64,000 nucleotides of DNA from Straminergon stramineum. Lineage: Eukaryota > Streptophyta > Bryopsida > Hypnales > Calliergonaceae. This document shows, one piece after another, positions 13,706 to 26,355 of this stretch. Numbering within the stretch: the first letter of the stretch is position 1; every line of letters begins with the position of its first letter. The notes below the pieces were generated by a model that worked only from the letters and a program-made list of their open reading frames with translations, did no database searches and had not been told where the DNA came from. The translations under genes were made by a program, and so were the position numbers. The stretch is from the NCBI GenBank assembly GCA_963920665.1, contig OY987267.1, positions 13,144,001-13,208,000 of the forward strand, given 5' to 3'.

Positions 13706-13797
13706 TAGCCACATCACATTCACGTAAGTGCCACATGGAATTTTTTTCACCCAACTTGAAGATGATGTGACAGCTGACATATGACTTGATGTCATGA

Positions 13798-15091
13798 CAC
13801 TACAAGGGAAATTGTGTTTTATTTGACAAAAAATTGAAAAAAAGTTTGTCAATTGCTTTGTCAGTGGGAACATGTAGATTCAGCCAATAATTTGACAAAA
13901 TTCTGTCAACTATTTTGTCACTTTGCTAGAATTTTTGTCATCTTCTATTCCCTAATACCTTCCTTCGTCAGTTGTCTCATTGTCATACTCGCATGATGGC
14001 CTAATCAATGGTTACAAATGTCCCTAGTTTTTGCAAAAGATAGAGTATCAAAAGTAAAATTGCTTTAAATGAAAACCTTCTTATATTGAACAAAAGTGCA
14101 TATACAATACAGTTTATTGCCATTAGTGTACGTTGCTTCATGAATCATTTATTTTTTGTGGATTTGAGAAGAGAAGCTCTCTCTACATGCGCATGGAGTA
14201 GTAGTAGTAGTAGGTAGAACAACCCATGTGGGATATGTCATTTAGAAGTTGCAAGAGCTCAACCGCTCATAGTTAAGTTTGAAATAAGAACTGTGGTAAA
14301 ACTAAAATTTCAAAACTCATTTAGGCATAGTAAAATAATTTTTCGCAAAAGATTTTGAACTAAAAAAGTTTGGGAAATCAATTCAAGTTTTATGTCCAAA
14401 AATCTGTTTGATATTTTGATCCTCCAATCAAAAGTTATGAACAAATTTCAGAGAGAATGTTTGAAAAAGTCAAAAAAAATTCCCTTCTACCGCCTCTTTG
14501 AAATTTGTCTATAACTTTTGATTGGAGGATCAAAATATCAAACGGATTTTTGGATATGAAATTTGAATTGATTTTCCAACTTTATTCAGTTGAAAGTTTT
14601 AAAAAAAAATTATTCTACTATGCCTAAATGAGGTTTGAAATTTTAGTTTTAACACAATTCCTATTTCAAACTTAACTATGAGTGGTTGAACTCTTGCAAC
14701 TTCTAAATTATACATCCCACATGGGTTGTTCTACCTCCTACCAACCCATCTATATACAGAGAGTTTTTCTTCTATACACAACTCAAGCTAAGATATCCAT
14801 AGCAAATGATAAAAAGGTACGTGCATAAGAAACCTAATGGAATCTTTGAGTTTTTGGTCAATCACCTATCTCAATAATCATTAGTGAGTCTATATGTCAT
14901 CCATGAATAGTTGTTGTCTTGAAAATAGGGGTAAGAAAAACAAACATCAATTACGAATTTGACAACAACATGACAAAAAATTAACAAGTTTTCACAAATT
15001 AACAAGATAAGGTAGTAATAACATGGCTATTGTCATTTCGAACAATTCTCTGTTAAAAATTTGTCATCATAGACTGCATTTCCTTATAGTG
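13798..15091. mobile_element. Non-autonomous CACTA element 2 (1294 bp)
   Basis: Sister of the element at 12505, only 92 bp away and in the same orientation. Left end CACTACAAGGGAA at 13798, right end TTTCCTTATAGTG finishing at 15091, target duplication TGA (13795-13797 and 15092-15094). It has the same TTTGACAAA subterminal repeats and the same internal palindrome, here better preserved (arms about 14170-14470 and 14480-14770, with TATAACTTTTGATTGGAGG on the right arm). No coding sequence. Different target duplications show that the two copies inserted separately and did not arise by simple tandem duplication. Confidence 0.88.
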
Positions 15092-15094
15092 TGA

Positions 15095-17129
15095 TGTCTG
15101 AAAAGATTAATAATGTTTTGAACAACATCAACTTAGATGTCAAGAAGAATTTTGATATTGTTTTTAGTGACATTAATTTCAACATCAAGACGTTTTTTGA
15201 GACATAAGATTTGATGTCAATGACAATTTTTGAAATATTTTACAACATCAACTTAGACGTACACCATACATATTACACTAAACAAAATAGGTCCTACACA
15301 ATACACCATACAATATACCATATATCATATATTGTATCTAGTAATTATATAGTATGGCTTGAAAAGCCACTTATTGTGAGTATATTGACACAAAAGAACA
15401 AACTATTTATACAAGTGGGTGATAGGAGGGAAGACAAACCACATGGGATATTTGAATTTTTTTGAATTATACAAAGTTGTTGAAGTTGACATTACAAAAA
15501 AGATCTAAACATCTCAGTTGACATCTTAGTTGATATTGCAAAATACAGTTGGATGTTTCAGTTGATGTCTATAAAAATATTGATCAAATTTTTAGATGGT
15601 GTCAAAGTGTGCTGATGTGGCACATGTGCCACTTCATCCTTGTTGGATGCCATATAAAAGAAGAATGAAATTATTTCAATACAGAATGCATCAATAAACA
15701 AAATCATTTTTCAAAAACCTTATATGTCTTGTTGTTTATAAGAAGGTAAACACAAGACTTCAACAAAAATAGGACGGATTGAATTTCATACATTGTTGGA
15801 AAAATGATCTTCTAAAATTGAGAACAATTTATGTTCAATTCTAAAATATATCGGACAATGGAAATACATATTTATGGAAATTAGATAATGTAGAATGCAT
15901 TAGACTAATTTTTCAAGACTTGTTAATATAATTAGAGCTACATTGGAAGTGCAATGGAAAATGTAGTCATTATGCTATTTTTTTTCTTTCCATGCAATAC
16001 TTTTTTAAAAGCCTCCAAGGAATTGCCCTTCCTCTATGTTTTTCTATGTTGTCTGCATTTTACCCTAGTCCACAGTAATTTCTACTAAGTTATCCATTGT
16101 TAAACCAAAATTCCTTGCCAACGTGGCAAGTTGTTGTTTTATTGGATGTTGTATAGAACACAGCTATATTTTTTTCAATGTCTCCCAAAACATCACTGTT
16201 GCATAAGACATCAACTCGTATTGCCAAAGACATCCCAATGTTTTCTAAAACATTCAATTCGATTTTGCCTCCATGCCCACTATCCCATCTTTTTGCTTCT
16301 ATTTTAGAAAACATGCTCGCTATTAATGTCCAAAAAAATACAGGTTCCTACTAGTGGTAGCACAAGAGCAATGCCAGATCAATGAAAAGTCACAAAGAAG
16401 ATGAAAGCTAAATAGGGGGGAGATTATATTTGAAGTTGTAGCAAGCTAGTAACAAATCCAACAATCATAAGTCCACATTTCCTATGAAAACAAGTTCCCA
16501 ATTGCAATGAATGCAACGGAAATAATGGGTGCCTCCAAGTCTCCAACAACTTCACAACAATCCGGAAGTGGCACATTGGAATTTGGAAGTTTAGAAATCA
16601 CAATTGTTACACACTCAGTCACTTAGACATTCACTCACTCAAAATCTCAAACAACAGAATATGCCGACATGCAAGTTTCAAAAACGAATAAGTTTTGGAG
16701 GCGGGGAATCACAACGACGGTGACAAGGATTGAAGACAAGCTTAAACACACTTTAAACACAAAATAAACACATAATACAAACTGCATTAACACTTGCAAA
16801 GGACACTCAAAAAGCACCATCAATAATACTACCAAACTTCTGCATGGAGAGGGGCATGAGAGAGAAGCTCATGGCGAAATGGACGGTTGTGATGGCACCG
16901 CTAAGCTCCCTCATGGACACTCCAAATTGCACCAATTTGATAAGGAAACCATTGACTTAGTTGACAAAAGCTACCAACTTTACATCCATTTCGAACTTCT
17001 ACCAATGAACCACCATTGTTGTTGAAAGTGTGACTCAAATCTCCATTTTCAATTTTTTTTCATTATAGACATTTTTCTCTCCATTTTTTTGGTAGATTTC
17101 TGGAACAATTTAGCCAATTTTAAGAACAC
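15095..17129. other. AT-rich non-coding block
   Basis: No exon or intact element recognised. Around 15110-15260 a phrase with ACAACATCAACTTAGA is repeated about 110 bp apart, suggesting an old tandem or element-internal repeat. The rest is low in information and has stop codons in all frames. Confidence 0.4.
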
Positions 17130-17760
17130 TAGTCCAGAGTCATCTCTTGAATTGACAATTTGAGAAAAATCATTAGAAAGTGAAATTTGGAAGCATATTT
17201 TGGAATTGATGTACAAATAAAAGTTGTAGATTTTTATTTGTAGATTCCATCTATACAATTAGATTCACCAATGCTATCACTAATATTCTTTTTTTAATTT
17301 TGAAAGGAAAATTTCAAAATTCCTTCTAAATCCAATTATAAGCAAAATATTATCATTTTTTGAGTCAAATTTTTTTGAATGGATTTGAAATGAGGGTCTC
17401 TTCACATAGGGATTTTTTTGAAATTTTTGTGTTTTTAAAATCTATGACCTTGTTTTGGCAAATCCCATTTTGAACTAGAGTCATTGCAATTTTGGCTTAG
17501 TCAACTACTTGACATACTTGCATATTTGTAATTTTAGAAAAATAATATATCCTAGTAACACCAAATCCAACCCTTGGATAGGACAACAACTTGATAAAAT
17601 ATCTCCACAAATTAAAATAACTTTCATCCAAGCAATTAGGAGAATGAAACTGGAGTTGCAATCTCTATGTTGTGCACAAACTAGTAGTCAAATTCACATT
17701 GCAAATTTTTTGCAAATGTAATTGCAGAAGCCCCATAGTGAACTTATGGTTCTTTAGAGG
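17130..17760. mobile_element. Truncated copy of the TIR element seen at 34136-35069
   Basis: From GAGTCATCTC at about 17138 to GGTTCTTTAGAGGTTAAGG at about 17765 the sequence follows the interior and right end of the element at 34136-35069. Shared phrases include TTGACAATTTGAGAAAAA, the block with AAAAGTTGTAGA, and TTGGTTAGTCAACTACTTGACA-like text. Its left end (TTAACCCCTAA) is missing or unrecognisable. It marks the left side of the older duplicated segment (copy 1). Confidence 0.55.
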
Positions 17761-19610
17761 TTAAGGATGTCCTATAGAAATTGTATAGGGAATTTGTATA
17801 AGATAGGACAACTTTGTTTTTGTTTGTATAGAAAATAAAAGTTTTGGCAAAAATTCACTACACCACTTAATTAAATTAGTGCACTACACAATATAAACAC
17901 TAACTACAAATAATTTGTAACTCTAATGCCAATTGATTTCAAAAGTGCACTAAATACTATAATACTTCACTCTATTTTAGACAAACCAATATAATTTGGT
18001 ATGTTCTATTTTCGTATTGTCTCAAATAGTGTGGTTGACATCCAACTATGATCTATAATACTCCATTTTTCATTTTCATTCATTCACCTTCTACATCATC
18101 CAATTTCCATCTAAAAATTATCCAACTAAGATTTGCACTAATTAGACCACATTTATCCCACATTCCTCCAAATTGGTATACATGAGGGATCTAACTATTC
18201 TTGAAACTCTTACACTAATTGAAGTAGCTTGTATAGTAAATTTCATATTATTTTAGATGTGTATAAAAATATGAATTCTATAAATTTGTTGTGAAAGGTA
18301 GAGAAAATTAATTCTTTTGTGTTTAAAACAAAATATTTATGCTTGGAATTACAATATAAATCAATTTGGTTGTTTCTCATTAGCTAATGTGAGACAAATG
18401 AATTTGTATTTTTCATTTTAAAACAACTCATTTTCTATTTATAATGAGAAAAGAAGCCCATTGATAGTCAACTGGACTTTTTAAAGTTAATAATGAAAAT
18501 CATAATTTAACCATATTCATATAATCTTGAACTGAAAAGTTATAAATTATGTTTACAATAACTATGTCAAATATAAAAAAATTATTTTTCTATTATTTTA
18601 CAACATGTCTAATATATTAATCAAAATGTCTATGTTCATGAAAGAAATCTAATCCTTAGCCACATTTTTTTTTATATATAATTATTAAAACATAATTCAT
18701 TGATATGTTATTTGGATGTTAAATACACTATACATCTTGACATGATGATATTGTAATTATCTTGAATGGATGATTCTCAATGTTAAAATTGATTTTTTCT
18801 ATTTTTTGTACAATCAAAATATGGTTGCATATCATTTAGGAAATACATTAGCCAATCAGAGGTGAATATACTCTCCACTATGTTTTTCAATAATATGATA
18901 ATTATAAAAAAATCAAATTACATAATAATTGATCTTTTTTAAACTATTAAAGTACACTCTAGAATACATTACTTGCAATCTAATTAGTTACTAAACCACT
19001 CAAAATTCAACTTGCACATTCCTTAAAATTGTTATATCTATTGATGTTTGTATAGGCATATAATATATATGTGGCCATTAGAGAATAAAATGTGATTTTT
19101 TTGTACTGGAGTCTATATTCATAATTGAATATTTGACATTCGTGGCTCAATTATTGGCCCCCCCCAAAAAAAACAATATGATATAACTTACTTGCAATTA
19201 ACTAGATAAAGCTAAATCTTTTTCCAACCATCGATATGCTAAAGAATAATAGTCCATAAGTTTTTTGTTGAAAGGCAACTTCTTTGATAAAGATCTTCTA
19301 ACTCAAATTTAACTAATTTTGAACTTTTTGTAGAATTTTGGATGTTCTTTGTAATTGAGAAGGTTGACACTTGTCAATTATATATTTTTTTGATCCCAAA
19401 TGATAATTATTTTGATTCATTTAAAAATTGAAAAGTCCACTTTTGGACTATATATTTCATATTTTCATCATTTGCTACCGGATGTGATATTAATTCTAGA
19501 CTATGGATTTATTCATAAATAGCTGTATATCAAATTTCAAGAATGAAATGGTCATTTTAGCTACACCATTCCAATAATTTATATATAATTATATGTGCAA
19601 TTGTACTTGT

Positions 19611-19613
<3 letters not shown>
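17761..19613. other. AT-rich non-coding block inside copy 1
   Basis: Very AT-rich; no exon seen. The parts around 18360-18430 and 19060-19150 correspond to 39395-39560 in copy 2. Nothing else is recognisable. Confidence 0.4.

Positions 19614-19664
<51 letters not shown>
19614..19664. repeat. (TA)n microsatellite, about 51 bp
   Basis: An uninterrupted TA dinucleotide tract. The corresponding site of copy 2 is not a long tract; a shorter TA run lies at about 39463-39478. Confidence 0.95.
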
Positions 19665-19666
<2 letters not shown>

Positions 19667-22337
19667 TATCTACCAAAAACATTACAAATTTTTTTCAAGT
19701 ACTAGTAGTACTTAAAAAAGTAGAAATATATAATCTTTAATACATTGTAGTCTTCATTGATTGAAATTTTCAAAACCTTTATTTGAAACCTTTGTCAACC
19801 ACCATAGAGAAACATGGTGCAACAAAACAAGGGGCTAATTGAAAGTAACTCTCTCCAATTAGAAACATTTAAAATTCCTTTAGACATTGTAGTTTCCATT
19901 GATTGAAATTTCTAAAAACCTTGTTTATAATCTTTGCCAACTATTGTGGCAAGAATCGATGCAATGATGAAACAAAACAAGCATTTGTTTGCAAGGAATT
20001 CCACCCCAAAAGAAATGTGACAGATTCTTTGTAGAATTGTAGTCCTCTATGGTTGAAGTTTTCAAATATTGGCTATTTCAAAATCTTCAAGTCCCACTTC
20101 CTATAAACCAGATATTATAACTCTATGAATATAGAAACTTCATTCTTTGAAAATGATAAGCCTTAGTTTTTGATATATTTGGTAATTTTTTAAGCCCTCC
20201 ATTGGTAAGCTAAAAATAAAAAGTGCACTTTGGAAGATTATAATCAAGCTAATAACTACAAAATATAAGGGTATGAATTCATTTCATGCATTCTAGTGCC
20301 CCTTCTTTGACCCTCTTCACTCCTTTGTTTTTATATCCTATAAACATGCAAGTTCATGTTTTTGTCCATGTAAGCACTTAGAATGTACGACAATCACACC
20401 TACTTCCCACACTTCGTAAATTCTTAAAACTCCAAAATTTGACACATAAAATATAAATTGCCCTTGAGAATGTAAACATTTTCAACATTAAAACTTCAAT
20501 TTCTAACAAGCCTTTGAGACTACTATATCCAAAAGGTGTTTTCAATATTCTCTATCAAATAATTATTTAATCTATCAAAAATTAGGAATATCTAGGAATA
20601 TTGCATTTTTTTTCATATAAAACTTATTTTTTTGGCAAAATTAATTTTTAAAAGTTCAAGCATTCACTTTTAGAATTATTTTTTGTTCATCATGATTACC
20701 AAGTGTAGTAATCTAATAATGCATTCCTTGCACTAGTACAAATCCAACTTCAAAAATTTATGAAATTGTATTACTTAACATATTTCTTGTCTATAATAAA
20801 AATTATTGAAAACAATTGCAACAATGATGTATTGGTCTTAACCTTCTTTGATATTTACAATCTTGAACAATTGCTTAGTATTCCTATCAAGAAACCACAA
20901 CAAGACCAACAACGAGTAAATGTAGAATTTGGTGCTCATAGGAAAATTTTGTCCATCTAAGGTGTAAAAGTAGTCTGGATATGTTAAAAATAGGATATAT
21001 TTATTCTTTTATTTTCACGTTTCGTTTGATTGCAAAATTTGCAATGAGGTATCGATTCTACCATTGGAATTGGTAAGCATGTCCTACTTTAAACACTTGA
21101 AAGTGAGTAAGGAGCCGTGCACGTGGCTACATGCTTTCCCTACTGCGCTTGTTTTGTAGTTGCTTGTGTGGAAGAATGCATGACATTAGAAACCATTTGA
21201 GATAACTGGAAGGCCTTCTAGAGCGGCCTCAAGCAAGGAGAATCTTGAGAATTTTGGAGTAGGCATGCAAGCTTCCAACAAGGATTGTTTACAAGTAGGC
21301 AACCATTCAAATGTCTCTATCTCATGTGTTGTTGGTATTGAAGTGTGTGCTAGCTCTGCCTACATGTCAATGCTACTATCACATGTTGCCAAAACTCTGG
21401 CCAGTCATGTTAAGTTCAAACAATGAGTGTATTGGCACTTCGGTAACACAAATGGTACTTCCTTTGACCATGAATGCAACTAGAACTTTATACTCCTCAT
21501 TGTTTATAATATTGTAGTTATTCAATTTAAAATTGTTTACCCTTTGGCATGTATACAAAGAATCCAAGTACAAGGCCGTTGTCAGCTAATTACAGTGCTT
21601 CCAAAAAATAATCCTAGTTTATTGACATGACCAAGTGCAATTTCAACCTCCAATTATATGCATTCTACCTTGGTTACTCTCCAAACCTTCTTCATTGGCT
21701 ACATTCCTAGAAATTTTGGCAGAGTTGGCAACATGACACCATTTGTAACACATTAGTCAACACAATCGTCATTGTCCTATCTTCCCCAATCAACTACCAA
21801 GCAAGGGCCTTCCAATGACCTCAAATGGTTTCTAATGCTCCCTATATAACCGCTCTCTAATACAATAGTTGTGATCCACGAAAAAAACACCAATGGAAAA
21901 TGATCTACACAAGCAAAGACTTATGACCATTGGTTTATGGTAGCATAGACAACAAATATACTAGCCTTAATAACTCCTTCAAACACAATAAGGAGGGGGG
22001 ATCACATATTCTTCTTCCCATTCTCAATCTTCAAAGAATGGGAATGTGGCACTCTCTCCTTTAATAGTGGAATACCTACTTTCTCAAGATTGAGAAGTTT
22101 CATTCTTCTACTTCAAAGCTGAACAATGGGCATAAAGAAGTTTCTCCATCCTCCATTCTCTCCATTTCTTTCCATTTTCCATTCTCAAAAGGAATGTCAT
22201 ACCTTCAGCTCAATTCATGGATAAGGGTTCCTATTGATTCTTCTTTTCACTCCATACCTTCTCATTCTTCATAGAAGTTTCATACTCAGAGAAGGTATGA
22301 GGTAGCAACACCCATAACCATTTGTATACCGAGAATC
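19665..22337. other. AT-rich non-coding block with homology to 41.6-48.3 kb
   Basis: No gene recognised. Blocks are shared with copy 2: the text with GTAGTCTTCATTGATTGAAA near 19750 and its near repeat at 19890 correspond to 41620-41780; 21850-22075 corresponds to 45660-45870; 22080-22310 corresponds to 48010-48360. At 22130-22133 the bases GCAT mark the empty site of the MITE that sits at 48058 in copy 2. Confidence 0.5.
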
Positions 22338-23063
22338 AGATGATTGCAAGAAACACCTGTCCTATTTGTTGCGTTTTCAGTAGTACTCATGATTTTTTGG
22401 GAAGTACTTTAAAATTAGAAAACTAATTTTTTAAAAATTTAAAAATATGAATAATGTATATACCTTTAAGATGAAGGTACCCATAGAAGGAATTGCATAG
22501 AAAAATTCTCTAAGTAGGAGAACTAGAAAAGTGCCAAATCTTAAGAAAATACATACCTTGATGTTTTAATTAGGGAAAAATAATTAAAAAAATACACAAA
22601 ATAAAAACTAGCCATTTGTAACAACTCTATGGAGATGGCCATTCACCAAAATAACCACCAAAATAATATTTTATATGTTTCAAAATGCAAGCAAAAAGAA
22701 GCTCACTTTGTAGACTTCCATACCACATAAAATTACTTATTTTTAAAATTCCTTCAACCAATAGCTATAGGTCTACCAGAAGGCCATCTCTTCAAAATTT
22801 CAAGTCAAAATTTGTTTATTTGGGTTTTAAATATTACTAAAACCCTCCAAACTAGTAAGTGTGACATGGAATTGGGCTCTATTTTTGGATAGTATATTAC
22901 TTTTGAAAATTACCAATAAATGAGGCAAGGCCTATAATAGTCATGAATACCTTCCTTGTAAATCTTAAGTCATTTGGAGTCAAAACACAAAAGTTATGGC
23001 CAAAAATCATATCAATATGCAATATGTGACGCAAAATAGGACATGTGTTTCTTGCAATCACCC
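22338..23063. mobile_element. TIR element, GGGTGATTGCAAGAAACAC family, copy A (about 726 bp)
   Basis: Left end GATGATTGCAAGAAACACC (from 22338/22339), right end GTGTTTCTTGCAATCACCC finishing at 23063. The next bases inwards also match as an inverted repeat (TGTCCTATTT and its mirror). AATCA occurs directly outside both ends (22334-22338 and 23064-23068), a probable 5-bp target duplication. No coding sequence. Sister copies are at 40229 and 60207. The superfamily is not clear to me. Confidence 0.75.
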
Positions 23064-23389
23064 AATCATTGCCTCTAAAATCTTGGAAAATCTTTGGAAG
23101 TGAATAGATGTTATTACAAGGATGTGCTACACTTGAATATTAGACCCTAGTGTTGGTATTAGGTGCATTTGTAGTTGTCTCTTTAAAAATTCACAACTTA
23201 TTCTCATAGTGTCCAAATAATACATTTCAAAGTGCACAAGAATTATTTTTCTCTTGCTAATAGCCAAGTCCAATAAATTGTTGAATGTTTAGGAATAGAA
23301 ATCATGTTCAAAACCCTTATATTCACAGTTATGCATGTTGCTACCTTAACCCTTAATATCCATGGAGAGTATGAGAGTGTCACCTCGCC

Positions 23390-24310
23390 CACACTCGGGG
23401 GTCCCCTCAGTGACAAATTCACTCCATCCTTGATCGCCTAGTCGATGGATGTCGGACGTCGTCTTCCTGCTCTTTCTGTTGATTCAACGCCCTGTAAATG
23501 GAGAGACGTCCTTGAAAGGCAGTCCCACCGGCCTTTCCACAGTCTGCAGTTCTGCACCATTCACCACCACCGACACACCTTGGTTCAATTCCCTGCTGCG
23601 GTACCCGCACTCAGTGCCTACAGAATCGATCACAAGTAAGAGCATGCGCTACCAGTAATAACGGTATTATTAAGAAATGTATCAAAAGGACTGATACTAT
23701 GCCATTCTCTTGCTGGTGGTATTATTTTACAGTAAGCTTAATTAACGTTTGAAGTGCTCGCTGAAGGGTCCGACTCGAAGTGACCTCATCTATTAATTTA
23801 CAGTAGGAGTTAAAACGAATCATTTAGGACGTTTCAAGGAAGTCAATGAATTGTAGCACTTGAACGAAGAAATCATGCTTCAAATGTTCTGGAACGATGT
23901 AGCTTGGAAGTTCCTATAATTATCGACTGTTCGACTGGAGTATGGAATATGGCTTGAATTTAACAGTGGTGTGTGTTCACATTGACTGGAGGTGGAGTCT
24001 ATGGAACAGAAGCCGGGTTCAGCTTGATCGATCTGCCTCTTGCGACGATGGATGCCATTGTTGATAATGGATGTCTGAGTAGTCAAGTCTACCAACAGCA
24101 GGAATTTGGTTTTGTTCGAACAAATTAACGGTTTGAACCCTTGCTCTACATGCGTTTCGTGGCCCTAATGCTCAAGATCCTTGATGATATGAGAAGCTGG
24201 GCGCAAGTAGATGAGTCCTTCTGTACGTACACTTGAGGCTGTAGAATTCCGGCCTCGTCATATTTTATTTCCCGAGTGCATTATTCTTTGGAATGAGTTC
24301 CATTCCATTG
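23390..24310 (-). pseudogene. Decayed exon-like blocks downstream of the copy-1 gene
   Basis: Three minus-strand blocks are conserved between the duplicated segments. They are 24310-24200 (frame with SEEWQKVSGFKVYNGMEL), 23900-23740 (frame with EHLKHDFFVQVLQFIDF), and 23610-23480 (frame with GVSVVVNGAELQTVERP). The sister blocks are at 49130-48980, 48900-48715 and 48640-48310, with a part at 62480-62340. In copy 1 each frame is soon broken by stops. The similarity to a known family is not recognised. They could be exons of a second gene, or conserved 3' parts of the same transcript. Confidence 0.35.
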
Positions 24311-24559
24311 TACACTTTGAAACCTGAAACTTTCTGCCATTCTTCTGAGGTTTCTGTGGTTAACATGCAACTTTTGGTGGTTGAATGTATACGACTTGGG
24401 TGGAAAATTTCTAGTTTAAGAAAAGTTATTTGGGAATTTTTCTTCTGGCTTTTAGCGTTTTTCAGAGGTCTCTTGTTCGAATGGAATCTTTTATTATGGG
24501 TCTCAGACGTTCTCTTTTTTGATATGGTTTCGACAAGCTTATTTGGATATTAGGGGTAG

Positions 24560-25390
24560 TCACGGCTTCTTCACTGCGCTCCCATTCTTCACAGAATCGG
24601 GACATGGCGATTTAGGGTTGGCTCGCAGCAAGCTCTTGCTGGCGGAATATACTTCTGCTGCGAAGCTTTCTCAACTCTGGAGCAAAAGAATGGGTGCCCG
24701 GAAGAGTTCGCAAGCTAAGTATACTCTGTGATCCCCATCGCCTACCCCACACTTCAAACGAGGACTTGACGCCTGCGATACTTGTGTACTTTTAGTCGGA
24801 GGTGAAATCGTTCTTCACAGGAGTCCTCCACCGGACGCAAAACGGGTGTCACACCTTCTTCACCAGGAACTGCTGCGGATTGGTTCCTGTTTTCTCTCGT
24901 TACTGTTTCATTCTTTTGAGAACTTCGAGTTGATGAAGAAGTCGTAACTACCCCTATTGTAGAAGTTATTTTTCAGTTTTTTCTTGTAGTATGAGTAGAA
25001 TAGGTGTTACTTTTGGCTCTTCAGTCGTACATTTTCAACTTCACTAGCCTTGAACGTTTGTGATTCCATTTACTCCACTTATAGCTTATTCATGCCCTGT
25101 TTAAGGCATTATGTTTTTTCATCGGAATGGATTTACTACTTTGCAACCAAATTCTCTCTATATATATGAATGAAGGTAGGTATTTCAGTACCCTAACAAC
25201 TTACCAACATACAGAAATAATTATTCATGGTTAAGTTGAGATACTAGAGGAGTTTGAAGGCATAGCCACAATTAACCACTAAAATGACCATTACAATATC
25301 AAAACTTAAGGAGCATGGTGGCTTGCAATGTACTGTACATTCTCTAGCAAAGGGCGCATGCAGCTTACAGAATTTCTTGGTCCTCTAGGT
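24560..25390. other. Non-coding part of copy 1 between exon-like blocks and an inserted element
   Basis: Shares text with 49330-49770 and 62690-63200, such as GGATTTACTACTTTGCAA and TTGAAGGCATAGCCACAA. About 24560-24960 has no counterpart in copies 2 and 3: there the text jumps from TTATTTGGATATT directly to GTAGAAGTTACTTTTCAG. This stretch is therefore an insertion in copy 1 of roughly 400 bp with higher GC content, origin unknown. Confidence 0.45.
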
Positions 25391-26355
25391 AACCCCTCAC
25401 TGCCGAAGGGGAACAAAAGTGTTCACAAGTCAAATTCAAAGTGCTATAACTTTTGCATCCAATGTCTGAATTCAATAAAACCTGTTGGGAAATTTGAGCA
25501 CTCTCTTCTAGTTTGTGTGGTAAAACTTTTGGGTCAATACAAGATTTACTCAATTTTTGGAAGCCAATCGAAGTTCACTAGTTCAATTTGAGTTCACCAA
25601 AGTGCATTTGATGGTTGCAACTTCGGGGGCTTGTATCTCCTTCATTCAAATTTAGTTTTCAATAAAATTTGTTGGGTTGTGTTCTCCTTGAAGTCTAGTT
25701 ATTGTGGTATAATTCTCATGTCAATCCAAGTTGTTTGGAACATCTAAGAGCAATTTGAAGTTCAAAATCCTGACATTTTTGGATTACAGTGAACTTTGGT
25801 GGCTAGTTTTTTCTTCATACAAAGTTCGTTTTCAATAATTTTTTTGGGGAAAGTTGCACATAATAGTCTAGTTTGTGTGTTTAAATTTTCATATCAATCC
25901 AAGAAGTTATGAGTGAATGAGAAGCATTTCAGTAGAAGGAGGTCTAATTTTTGATGTGTTTTTTTCAACTTTTCTTGCTATCTTTTGACATTTCAAAGCC
26001 ATTTTGCTGACACAATGAGTCAATCAAATGACATTTTTTTTCATCAATGTATTTATATGCTGATTTTGAATCACTTTATAGTTTAAAGTTTCTTCATTTG
26101 AGTAGACTTAGAAACTGAATTTTACCTCCAAATGTATTTGTAAGAAAATTTCAGCATCCTTTTTCAACACTAAAACATTACAATCTTGCAATCTATGTGG
26201 TCAAATGACTTCAAATTTGATGCATGTCATCTACAAAAATTGCACTTCAAGATTGTATGGTTGAAATCTCTATAACTTAGTGAAAAATTATATCTATAAC
26301 ACTTCAAAAAAAATGTTGTTTTTGAACCTGTTTAGGCCTTGGGCGGTGAGGGGTT
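25391..26355. mobile_element. TIR element inserted in copy 1 (965 bp)
   Basis: Ends AACCCCTCACTGCC (25391) and GGCGGTGAGGGGTT (to 26355) are inverted repeats of each other with one mismatch. The flanks join to the uninterrupted sequence seen in copy 2 near 49764 and copy 3 near 63195 (TCCTCT..TTAATTAACGTA), so both sisters hold the empty site. The target duplication is TA or TAA. Its interior contains three diverged tandem units of about 180 bp. No protein-coding frame. Confidence 0.75.
25440..25925 (+). repeat. Three diverged tandem units of about 180 bp
   Basis: The anchor CAATAAAA (or CAATAATT) occurs at 25473, 25660 and 25833. In each unit it is preceded by a CTTTTGCATCC/CTTCATTC-type stretch and followed by GTCTAGTT.TGTG and TCAAT.CAAG. 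The units are heavily diverged, so the array is old relative to its host insertion. Confidence 0.7.
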
